Shown: positions 35,469 through 45,040 of the stretch, piece by piece
Numbering within the stretch: the stretch's first letter is position 1
Layout: every line of letters begins with the position of its first letter
The notes under the pieces: generated by a model
Seen by the model: the letters and a program-made list of their open reading frames with translations, nothing else
What the model was told of the DNA's origin: nothing
The model's database searches: none
Program-made: the position numbers and the translations under genes
DNA from: Pohlia nutans
Lineage: Eukaryota; Streptophyta; Bryopsida; Bryales; Mniaceae
Assembly (NCBI GenBank): GCA_022496805.1
Contig: CM040102.1
Coordinates: 17,763,955 to 17,827,954 of the forward strand
DNA length: 64,000 nt
Direction of reading: 5' to 3'

Positions 35469-38330
35469 TTAATGTACTACATCTGTTGGTATTGTTTGAT
35501 TATTTTCTATACGCCTTTTATGTAGAAGAATAGATCCGGCATATTGTATGGCAATGGTATTTATTGCTTTGAATGTGTGTTTTATGGAGGTTTCACAGAT
35601 TTTGAATTTTGTTTCAAGTTGTTTCATTGAGGAGACGTGTGTAGTTCCTCTGGCTCCAGCGGTAATGACTATGATGGGATCTACTTTCCAGCCTTGTTGT
35701 ATGATATTGTTAATTAGAGGTTGGTATTTTAAAAGTTTTCTGCCAATTGTTTCTGGTGAAAATCTGTCATTTGTGTATGTGAATTCTATGAATTGTATGG
35801 TTAGATTATCATTGGGGTTTAGAGGCGGTGTGCTTTGGTATGGGAGGCCTTTAATGCATAATATATCTGGTTTGAATCTGGCATTACATTGGCATCTTTG
35901 TTGATTACAAGTACATGTTAACAACCATGGAGGAACTGTGTTTTCTTGTGGGTTATTGTTGAATGTGCCTGCATTCATGAGAGTGTAGCATCTTGATTTG
36001 TTTGAGGATAGTATTAATTTTCTTAATTCCCATACTGCTTTATTGTGTCTTTTGGTTCTTAGTGCGTGTATATGATGTTGGTTGCATTTTAAAAGTACAT
36101 GTAACCATGTATCTGCATCTTGTGAGTTACAGATGGGGCATGTTTTTGAGGGGAATCTTTGTATGCCAAAAAATCGTTGTTTCCGGGCGTTACCCATATA
36201 CTGACCGGTTCGGAATTTTAGTATGCTTGTTTTTTGTGCGTCCGTTATTTCTGGATTTTTCCAGAAGTCGTTAGACAGTTCGTTATCTATGATGGGGTTT
36301 GTTGTCCATTTGTTGATATTGGGGAAATGTTCTGCCATTAGTTCTAGGTTATTTTCACGGTCGTATTTATTTATGTATTCTTCCAAACGTCTAACTGGGC
36401 CTTTATCTGGTCGTTTGATACGACCGGGCCATGTGTCTTTTTGGAAGTAGTAAGGTGTGGTATGTGCAAATTCGTGTGGATTTACTGCAAATTGATAATC
36501 TCTTTTCATTGTTCCTTCTTTTGCGAGTTGATCCGCTTGTTCATTTCCGTTGATTTTGGCATGTGCTTTTACTTTGTATATTGTGGTGGGTTGTGTTCGC
36601 TTTTTTAACATTTCCACCATTTCTTGTAGTATAGTTTTATCTGCGTGGTTGTTTTGTTGGGTTGGGTGTTTTAGTTGTGTGTTTAGAACATGTATACAAT
36701 TGAGACAATCAGTAAAAATGTGTGCAGGTTCATTTATGTATTTAGTGGTGATTATTAAGAGTGTTTCATGTATGGCCATTAGTTCTGCTCTAAAGCATGT
36801 TTGTAGTCCAGGCAGTCTTTTTGATATTTGTACATCTGGTTTAGATGAGTTGTAGATACCATATCCAGCTTTTTCTTTTTTCCAATGGCCATCATCAGCT
36901 TTTTTTGGTGGTAAAAAGGATCCATCTGTGTAATAGCTGTATTGTGGTAAAAAATTTAGTGTAGTGTTTATTTCGAAATTTGGAAGGGGGTCTATCCACA
37001 TGTTTTGTAGATTATTATGGGGCGGGTATATGAGTTTGTTCCATTTTGTGTTTTTGTTAATTTTTATGTCTGGTGGTGTGGGTGGTGCTATTTGTGTATG
37101 GTATTGCGAGATTTGTAGGTTTTCAATTGCTGTGTTTATGGTGTTTATTTGGTTTATTGTGCCAATGTTATTGTTTTGATGGTGAATACACCATATGTGC
37201 ATTGCAAGTGGTTCATTTCTGGTTTTGTTGAGTGTTAGTGGTATTGTTGGTTCATCATATGTGATCGTGTCCGCGGCAAAATGTATAATGGCGTGCATAT
37301 CCGGGAAGGGTCCTTTGTACGGTGATAGATTTTGGTACCAGTTGGTGTCTAGGATTGCTAAAATGGTGACAGTTTCTAGGTCTTGTTTTGCTGCTAGTCT
37401 TGCCGAGTGTATTGCTTGTTGTGCTGTTTCGGCGTCATTTGGGTGTGCATATCCGATACCTTTCCATTTGTATTGAAAGGTTGTCCCTAGCAAGCCAAAT
37501 ATCTTATCTCTGGCGAATGTTGAGTAGAATTGGGTAGATTTCATGGAGCATGTAATTGGTGAGGAAAAGTACAAGTGTGTTATATTAAATGTTGTTATTA
37601 TTGTGTCTAGAATGGTGGATGGGATGGTATGGTGTGGTGTTTTAACTGTATTCTTTTTGTGGTTTTTGTGTTCATATCTTTGGTATAACCAGACTACTTC
37701 TGTTTCAAATGGTTGTATAGCAGGTATTAGTCTGTGGATGTTGTATTTATTGTTGTTATATTGTTGCCATAACCATTTTATTCTTGTAGTTGGGATGGTG
37801 GTGATATAATTACCGGTGTCGTTATATATGTGAGTTTTATCATTTTGTGTTTGAATGGTGCATTTATTTGTGTCAATGTCTCTTTCTAGGTTACATTCAA
37901 TTGTGGATGTTTTAATGTAGGGGATTATTGTTGGAGGTGGGATATATCTTGTGTCTCTGTTTTGTTCTGGTGTAAATTGTGTGTTTATGATATTTTGATA
38001 TTGTTTGTTTTTATAATATGTGTAATATTTTGTAAGTAGGTTTAGATTATGGTGTATAACTGATGGTAGATTTATTGGAAATAGTTCGCGTTGTTGTAAC
38101 CATTTATTGTATGTTATGTGGTTTGAGTCTATCCATTGGCATAAATATGTGTTATATTTTTTAGGTATTTTATACTTGTCTTTTGTTGTAATGATCTCTT
38201 GTGAACAAACCATCAGAAATATTAAACTCCATGGAAACATTCCAACTATATTCTGAATGTAGGTGAAGTAGAAAGAAAACGAATCATAGCCTCTAGCCAG
38301 GTCAGCGAGAACCAAGATTCTGATCTGCAA
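35469..38330 (-). CDS. LINE polyprotein: PCIF1-like region, RNase H, zinc knuckle, restriction-like endonuclease
   Basis: A 953-codon frame. Residues 1-47 come from flanking host DNA and the target duplication, so the true element protein begins at about residue 48 and is 5'-truncated. Residues 252-360 follow the pattern of PCIF1-type adenine methyltransferases: FSSPITC, then YSTFARDKIFG. The catalytic NPPF position is occupied by HPND (296-299). RNase H follows with D469 (YTDGS), E516 (RAEL), D541 (FTDC), H590 and D600 (KAHAKINGNEQAD), so all catalytic residues are present. C731-x2-C734...H744-x4-C749 is a zinc knuckle. C806-x-C808-x4-C813-x-C815 precedes KPD (820-822), then E849 and K865/K868, a PD-(D/E)xK-like nuclease. 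No reverse transcriptase motif is visible. Calling the PCIF1 similarity functional would be speculation. Confidence 0.82.
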   Translation of the reverse strand: MQIRILVLADLARGYDSFSFYFTYIQNIVGMFPWSLIFLMVCSQEIITTKDKYKIPKKYNTYLCQWIDSNHITYNKWLQQRELFPINLPSVIHHNLNLLTKYYTYYKNKQYQNIINTQFTPEQNRDTRYIPPPTIIPYIKTSTIECNLERDIDTNKCTIQTQNDKTHIYNDTGNYITTIPTTRIKWLWQQYNNNKYNIHRLIPAIQPFETEVVWLYQRYEHKNHKKNTVKTPHHTIPSTILDTIITTFNITHLYFSSPITCSMKSTQFYSTFARDKIFGLLGTTFQYKWKGIGYAHPNDAETAQQAIHSARLAAKQDLETVTILAILDTNWYQNLSPYKGPFPDMHAIIHFAADTITYDEPTIPLTLNKTRNEPLAMHIWCIHHQNNNIGTINQINTINTAIENLQISQYHTQIAPPTPPDIKINKNTKWNKLIYPPHNNLQNMWIDPLPNFEINTTLNFLPQYSYYTDGSFLPPKKADDGHWKKEKAGYGIYNSSKPDVQISKRLPGLQTCFRAELMAIHETLLIITTKYINEPAHIFTDCLNCIHVLNTQLKHPTQQNNHADKTILQEMVEMLKKRTQPTTIYKVKAHAKINGNEQADQLAKEGTMKRDYQFAVNPHEFAHTTPYYFQKDTWPGRIKRPDKGPVRRLEEYINKYDRENNLELMAEHFPNINKWTTNPIIDNELSNDFWKNPEITDAQKTSILKFRTGQYMGNARKQRFFGIQRFPSKTCPICNSQDADTWLHVLLKCNQHHIHALRTKRHNKAVWELRKLILSSNKSRCYTLMNAGTFNNNPQENTVPPWLLTCTCNQQRCQCNARFKPDILCIKGLPYQSTPPLNPNDNLTIQFIEFTYTNDRFSPETIGRKLLKYQPLINNIIQQGWKVDPIIVITAGARGTTHVSSMKQLETKFKICETSIKHTFKAINTIAIQYAGSILLHKRRIENNQTIPTDVVH

Positions 38331-38336
38331 ATCTAA

Positions 38337-39129
38337 TTAACCCTTTAGTGCCCAGGGTACTATAGCAAACAGCACTGGATTTTAGTGGTTTTTTTCACTG
38401 TGATTGAGACTACTAAAAATAGAATGGATTAAATTAGGAAGTAGCCGTACAATTCTATTCTCAACTGGAGAGCACACATTTTATTAAAATTTGAGAATCA
38501 TCCAATGGTGGGATTGGAAGATTATAGTATGTATTTGAACGGTATAATGCACGCTCAAAAATGAGATTTTGGGGGGTGTGTGACTTCAAAGTTAAATATA
38601 ATTTGGGTTAAATTTTCAAAAATGAAAAGAGAGAAGTTCAGCTATGCCCTATGTCAACACCTCTCCATTGCAATCTTTCATATCAAAAATAGACTTACAC
38701 ATAATTATTGTGAGATTTATAAGTAAAAGTGACTTATCCATATACGGTTTAGGACAAAATTTTATACGTTGAAAATTGACAGGAGTAGGTACATTAGTCA
38801 GGATTGAAGATGAAGAAAAGAACACAATCCAAAAAAATAAAACAAGATAACAGACTTCCAAACACAAGAAATACTGCATAATACATGTGTTGTATTTGTA
38901 AGTATTTCCTGTATTTTCAAGTATTTGCAGTATTTTTGCGTTTTGTTGATAGGTATTTTGATAGTTGTACAATTCCAAATTGAAATTATTCTTTTCTGGA
39001 AGGTGTGTAATGTGTATGCGCAAATCTGAACTTCAAAACTGAAGTTCCAATTCTTCACGGATTCTCTGTTATTTGCATTTCCGACGTTGCAGTGACCATA
39101 ATCTGGCTTGCTGGGCACTAAAGGGTTAA
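38337..39129. mobile_element. TTAA-bounded element, 793 bp, near-perfect ends
   Basis: TTAACCCTTTAGTGCCCAG at the left and CTGGGCACTAAAGGGTTAA at the right are inverted copies differing at no position I can see within 17 bp of the TTAA. The interior has overlapping small open frames only. It sits between the LINE's 5' flank and the F-box gene's 3' end. Confidence 0.8.
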
Positions 39130-39450
39130 GTTGGTCACGACCATGCACTCATATGGTCAAACGGATCCTTTTGTAAACAACAACAATCAGAAAGACAGGC
39201 CTTCTGAAGTCTTCCAGGTGCATGATAGCCAAGTTACCAAACACTAAAAGCATGGCTTTCAAAAATAATTCCTGAACTTTGTTACCATCCTGTACAAGTA
39301 TGAATAATAGCTAGCTCCCATGCTACATCGGTTCCTCCCTGAGAAGCTACATTGCCTCAATTCATCTGCTTGAATGTGACCTAAAACTAAAACAGCATCA
39401 CAAAACCCGGTATTTACAAGCAGAAAACTGCAAAAATGACAGAGTCCAAA

Positions 39451-40788
39451 CTACTGAAGCTTTGCGCCGCACTCTGAACTGATCTGCTTATGGCACAACA
39501 TCCCACCCAGTTCACACATAAATACATTCCAGAGTTCATCACCCGTTGGAAGGCTACGCCAACCACGTGCAGATGCGTCCATCATACTGTCCGCCAAAAC
39601 ATCATCAAATCCACTGCAAGTGAAGAAATGTTCCTTTAACCTGAGATTCGACATGCCCCAGTCGGATCATTGGCTATGCAAACTCCGATCAATCGGCCAC
39701 TGGTGATGGAGCACAAACAGGCGATCCTTGACCATGGCGGATGTTCTGGCCTCCACACCTTTTAGAGAAGAGCAGTAAACCAGATCATAGAGCATTTTTG
39801 TGATGCGATCGAAATTGCACTGGTTAACACACCCACCGATCATCAACAGTCTGCTGCACCCATCCCCATAAAGTAGACTAGACTCCTCAGCCCTCCACTC
39901 CCCTGTTCTGGAATCGAAGCAGTAGGCAATATACGCTTTTGTGGCAGGGTGGTAGAACACCACAATCACTCGGTACTCGACAATTACTCGGTTTTCGACT
40001 CGATTACCCATTGTCCCCCCGTTCACAAGCTGCACCCGGACGGGATCCCATTTCGTCTTCTTGTTGACAAGAGGTATGCAAGGCAAGGCTTTCCACTCGT
40101 CGGCTGACGGATTGCCAACCAGGATGGGAACATGCAAGAATTTCTGGCGCGGAACGAAACACACCAGCCCTTCATCACTCTGTCTCGATGGAAACACGTA
40201 CTCACTCAAGTGATGAACCCCAAACGCTTGCCCCGGTGGCCCAAATGGGAAGGGTATGAAGGGAGAAGCCCAGCCAGTCGCTTGGGAAGAAGTCGGCTCG
40301 ATGCACCTGACGTCATTAACAACGTCACAAAGCATGTCACCGACCTTGTCCCGCCCCACAAGTTCGAACAGCTTCGGATGCCTTTCGGCGAAAACTTTTC
40401 TGAAATTGAAGGATTTGCACATTGTGGAGCACTGCATGGAGAGCGCGCAAAGTTCAATGATCTTGGCAATGGACAACCTTCCAAAAACCAGCTCTATCAA
40501 CTCGGATGGTAACGTGCTCCACAACAACGGGTCCATCCATTCTAGATGATATTCACAGGAATGTGCTCTCCCCACTGCAGCTCCTTGCACTGTTGTTGAA
40601 TCTATGCCGGAGATGCATGCCGCCTCTGTTTGTGATGCTTGGTTCGGAACTGTGGAAGCAGGTTGATTGTTTGCTGCGCCGGACTCAGACTTCTGAATCA
40701 CCCGCAACAGTTTCTGGATTCTTTGCAAAGCATCACTATTGCTCTCCTCCTTCGTGCTTTCCACATCTTGTGCCCTCTTTCGTGCCAT
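39451..40788 (-). CDS. F-box protein gene with an in-frame TGA
   Basis: Likely SCF ubiquitin-ligase adaptor. The start ATG (MARKRAQ) is at 40788; the frame is also open upstream without an ATG. An F-box lies at about residues 87-129 (LPSELIELVFGRLSIAKIIE), followed by a C-terminal region like plant F-box/Kelch proteins (VVFYHPATKAYIAYCFDSR, WRAEE). After residue 373 (LHSQ) a TGA at 39667-39669 interrupts the frame. The same frame then continues 71 codons with protein-like, Kelch-like sequence (GWRSLPTGDELWNVFM) to a stop at 39451. Options are a recent disabling mutation, stop readthrough, a short unannotated intron, or a sequence error. The TGA context (CAA TGA TCC) is not a known strong readthrough signal. 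A leader intron with acceptor near 40852 is possible. Confidence 0.75.
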
Positions 40789-42150
40789 TGCTGCAACCGA
40801 ACCAGAACTGACTTGCAATCGAAGTGACTTGATATTATTACACCTGAGCACTTGGCCTCCAACTTGCTACTTTATAAACTGCCAAAGTCACTACCCACGG
40901 ATCGTCTCAGCAAGAGCCCCAAGCCATGCAAGGGCCAGAAATTAAAGTGACTAAAGAAACTTGCATCTAAACACAACAGACGCCAGAAGGTGATAACTGG
41001 CTGGACTGAGTCTTTGTTACCTCAGCATGAGGAGAGCCCACGCTTTGCTCGCCTTTTAATCGGACTTCATACCTAGCTGAATATCATTGTCTTCGCCCTC
41101 GAGGAACATCCACATCCCCATGTATTTCATTTTTCGAATTTCCGACTAACCTCAATTCTCCAACAACCATGGCTGATTTTGGAATTCAACAAACTCTCTG
41201 CAACGAACAAGAACATCGTTAGCACCGCCAAACTTTTATAGAAAAGCGCAATTCCCAAAAAAAACAATGGCCAAGTTCGGTCTTCAGTAATATCCAAGCC
41301 AAATTCGAAAACCCTCGTCAAGCTTTATGAACGTCCACAGTTAATCGAATCGTCACCTCGAATGACGCTCTTCTGGTCTGGCAGACTAGAACTAACATGA
41401 TCCCATCTAACCCTAAACCCTATGCTTACCAAAACTAGATGCGGGGATTTTTTCACTCTTAAGTTTCGTGAAAACTAAGAAGCTTTTCTTCTCTGGTAAG
41501 TTAATCGCGGCCATAAGAGCGATTAGGAAATACGGAGCTATCAAAGCTGAAATTAATGGAGAGCTGCGAAGAATTGGCATCGATCAATACTAAGTCCACC
41601 ACATTCGTTTCGAATTAGGGTTGGGTACTCACTGTTCAGGGCTTCCATAGAGAATTGTTTCCTTCCATACTACTACAACAATCCCCTTAGCACCACAAGA
41701 AATTGCGCTTACATAACCTTGCCTCCCTAACGTGATGCAAAATCATTGTACAGTACAAGTTACATTGCTGAGGCCAGAACTCACTTGAAGCGGTCACACA
41801 CACTAAATTCTTTCAACTAAAACATCAACAAGCAATGTAGCGCAGAGAGAAAGATACAAACCTTGGTTCCACCGAACTGATCAATCCCATGCCTGGCTGC
41901 GAGCAAGCATTTCCATGCGCTCCTAGAGACGGCAAATCGGCGATGGCAGAAAGGAATTAGCAACACAGCCAACTGGAAATGCCGACATGGTAGACAGGGT
42001 TGCCGGATATGGCCAAAGGAGAGTCCGCTGCGTTGCCGGCTCCAACGATCTGCGCCCTTGATGGGCGCTCCCCCATCCAACGGTGACGTGAATCCGATGT
42101 GGCGCACAGTGGCTGTTCTCGGGCGTGGGTCTCCACCAGTGATCTCAAAA
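40789..42150 (-). promoter_or_regulatory. Probable 5' leader and promoter region of the F-box gene
   Basis: This stretch is GC-richer than the flanking repeats and free of recognisable elements. On the - strand a donor-like AAG|GTTTGT (about 41858-41864) and an acceptor-like CTCAG (about 40852) could bound a leader intron of about 1 kb. A noncoding first exon near 41865-42150 would fit. Small open frames here are not conserved-looking. Confidence 0.35.
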
Positions 42151-43530
42151 CTGGCTAATATTAGCTGGATTTCTACCCCAAAAAATGAGGCTGCTAAACA
42201 TACAAAGAAAGAAAATGAAAAAAAAATTGAAATGTAGCGAGAATGCTCATCATGTTATAAATCTGTAGCAAGGGTATCATTATGGTATCACCATGGTATC
42301 ACCTTAATATATCAAGGGTATTGCCGGATATTATAGAGGTATCGTGAGTAGTACATTCACAAGGTAGCAAAAGTATCTACCATTTATGTGGGAGGTAGCA
42401 CCCTGTGCTAAATGTCATAAAGTGGTTCTGAGAGCACTGGTCTCCACGCATGGGCAGCCGGTCTCACGGGCACACACACATGACACCCATTCCTGACCAG
42501 GGACCCAAAACCAACCACCTTAGATTCTTGCCTAATGGCTAGATTTTGAAAGGGAAGATGTGTCTCAATTGTACATTAGAACATATGATCGGTTTTTGGT
42601 AAACCTACAACTTCCACTTTGAAAATTTGTACTTATTCAAATAACTATCAATACATATATATATATATATGAAAACTTCTTATTGCTAAAAGAGGAAAAT
42701 ACTTAAAATATCGATTCATGTATCCCAAATAAAGTATATGTCTTATTTGATCGGTTTTAATTGTCTCGACATTAGTTACCTCAGGAACCCTGTTGGAGGG
42801 GAACGCGGATGTATGGGGGACACAGTTTCCGCCGAGTGCAACAGTGGACAATTTGAAAACATTGTTCATTAGGTTTTTCTTTAAAGACAAATGGAAACCC
42901 GAGTGAAAGCCGCATCTAGGCCCACACTAGACACTTATAGAATCAATTATGAACTAGTGTGGCCCTATGTCAGTGGTTCATTGTTCCCATTGATTTAGCC
43001 ATTTTTTAATTTAATTTTAAGAATAATATATTTATAATTTAATTCAATTGATGATAATGAAATTCAATTAAAAATCCATAGTTTCTACACCACAAATCTA
43101 AAAGCCCCAAAATAATTTATGTCCACTCCTTCTCATCAAGAGCCTTTTGAAGATGCCAAAAATGGCCGCCTAGGATCCGAATGATTCAAAGTAATATACA
43201 AAATAAATGTATAAACTAGTGTGGCCATGTGCCGTTGGCCCAATATCCCTTGTGATTTAGCTATCTTTACTTTTTATTTTTAGAATAGTTTATCCATAAT
43301 TTAATTCAATTTATGGTGACGAAATTTGATTGAGTAATCTATAACTTCTACATCATCAATGAGTGTCTGTTACTTTAAGGTGGGTGTACCAAAAAGTGAT
43401 AGTGAACCTAATTGCGACAGAATTCATGAACAATAATCATTCTAGAATATAAATCTAGGTAGACCATAGTCAACATACAATAAGGGCTCTATGATATGCT
43501 CATATATGTATTTTATAATAATTGCATGGT
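42151..43530. other. Intergenic DNA with a fragment of another dispersed element
   Basis: About 42480-42610 resembles the interior of the nested element at 54670-54967 ('ccagggacccaaaacc', 'acatatgatcggtttttgg'). A short AT microsatellite is at about 42652-42670. No gene is seen. Confidence 0.4.
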
Positions 43531-43771
43531 TTAACCCCGAAAGGACCAAGGATTCATGGCTTTTAAATGAAAAATTTAAACAATCCTATTGTGACAGATA
43601 TATTTGAAATGGAACTAGATTTTATATCAGTGAAATTAATGAAGAATACTAAATATGTTGATTTTATTATTTTTAAAATTGAACAAAAAAAATATCTACA
43701 TTAAATCTATTGAAAACTACTAAAAAAAAACATGAATTCCCTTTGGAGGCTTATAGTCGTTTAAGGATTAA
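43531..43771. mobile_element. TTAA-bounded element, 241 bp class
   Basis: Left TTAACCCCGAAAGGACCAAG and right TAGTCGTTTAAGGATTAA, with both TTAA present. Its interior ('ggattcatggcttttaaa', 'ttttatatcagtg') is shared with 14828-15073. Confidence 0.65.
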
Positions 43772-43954
43772 GTTTTGTTACAATAAGATACAGTGTTAGT
43801 TTTCGGTGATCTTACCTAACGTGAACCACAAGGCTACGTCATGCACCATCTCCCAAATGAATCCTATTAATGGAATTTAACATTTCCAAATATTTCATGA
43901 GCAATTGAATCCCTTTTGTTTGACAAAAATCCTTTACTCAATTGCTCGTGCATT

Positions 43955-45040
43955 TTAACCCTTGAATGCCTCGGCATGTGACCATAGAATCATGTTTTAT
44001 ATATCACACTCAATGTAGCCAATATAAATAGGTATTTATTCAATTTTATATTTTTAGTAGATGAAGTCATGTGTCTACTACAAATCATGATTTTTCCATA
44101 AAATTTGGTGAAAATTTGAAATTACTATGATTTTTTTAAGTGATTGCAAAGAAAATTCATGTCATTTACAAAATGTACAGTACTCAAAAAATCGATTTTT
44201 TACTGAAGGTATAAATTACAATGAAGAACATTACATTTAATAAAAATCATTTGTGTATCTAAATTTAATTTTTTTGCTACATCATAGTAATACTCACCAA
44301 ACTTGTAACTCCAATAAAACTCTTGATTTTCATAGTTTTCCAAAAAAATCACATTTTCATGGCCTAAGTCTATTTTAAGCAAGAAAAGATTGAAAATCCA
44401 AAAGGCACTACATAGTGAATCGTTTTTACAACTTTTTTTGAAATTGAAACCCCCTGCAAAATTCAAAAATTATAGCTTAAATGATTTTATTTAACTTGAA
44501 GAGGTGAACTAATAAAAACCCTTCACAAAAAGAATTGAATGGAAATCATTCATGTAAGGTGGAGGTGCAGAAAACCGTGCAAGTCAGAAAACCGTGCAAG
44601 TCAGAAAACCGTGCAGTAGGCTTCAGGGCTACTCCCATAAATTTACCGAGCCTGGTTGCAGAAAGTGCCCAAGAGTGCATTAATTCCGTGCATGCTTGGA
44701 AAAATTGAGTGCTTTTGATTGATGCAAAAGTGCTTTATTTTGAGAATCCAACCTGTCATGAAAACCAGGACCCTATGAACGGTTTATAGCCACTCTATGA
44801 GTCCACACTCAAAAATTCACAAGAAATTGTAGACTTACTCGAAAAATGTGTTTTTTTTGGGGGATGGATCTGCACTAACTTTGCAGACCATCAAAAAATT
44901 CTAAACTTTTTCCACCACTGTCCTAAGTAAGAAAACTTGAAATTTGCACGCTTTCTGGCACCTCTACCTTAGCAGTTGGAATTGAATAGTGAGTTACATT
45001 GAAAAGCTAGATTTTGGCCTCTCATGCATTTAGAGATTAA
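43955..45040. mobile_element. TTAA-bounded element, about 1.09 kb
   Basis: Left TTAACCCTTGAATGCCTC and right CTCATGCATTTAGAGATTAA. The inverted ends match at most positions, and both TTAA are present. It contains a short tandem repeat at 44571-44622. No transposase frame is recognised; the 88-codon - strand frame at 44200 has no family resemblance. Confidence 0.55.
44571..44622. repeat. Three-copy 17-bp tandem repeat
   Basis: The unit CAGAAAACCGTGCAAGT occurs three times, the last ending GCAGTAG. The related phrase 'aaaaccgtgcagtagc' also occurs near 24412. Confidence 0.75.

Larger units (their letters stand above)
34957..38205 (-). mobile_element. Long 5'-truncated non-LTR retrotransposon with 15-bp target-site duplication
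   Basis: The 15-bp word ATGATCTCTTGTGAA occurs at 34957-34971 and again at 38191-38205. The element between them (34972-38190, about 3.2 kb) lies on the - strand. Its 3' end is a TCTA repeat tail, seen as GATAGATAGATAG on +. Preceding it is a noncoding region of about 500 bp shared with three other copies here. The coding part has RNase H and a restriction-like endonuclease but no recognisable reverse transcriptase. The 5' end stops abruptly, as expected for incomplete reverse transcription. RNase H plus C-terminal restriction-like nuclease recalls the Dualen/RandI clade of green-lineage LINEs. That assignment is an inference. Confidence 0.88.

Noticed and set aside
38188..38330. N-terminal hydrophobic stretch of the LINE frame as a signal peptide or membrane segment
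   Set aside because: Residues 1-47 derive from the target duplication and flanking host DNA, not from the element.
39667..39745. Short intron removing the F-box TGA (donor near 39745, acceptor CTCAG near 39625)
   Set aside because: Splice sites can be written down, but the removed DNA looks coding and no pyrimidine tract is present; kept only as an option to test.
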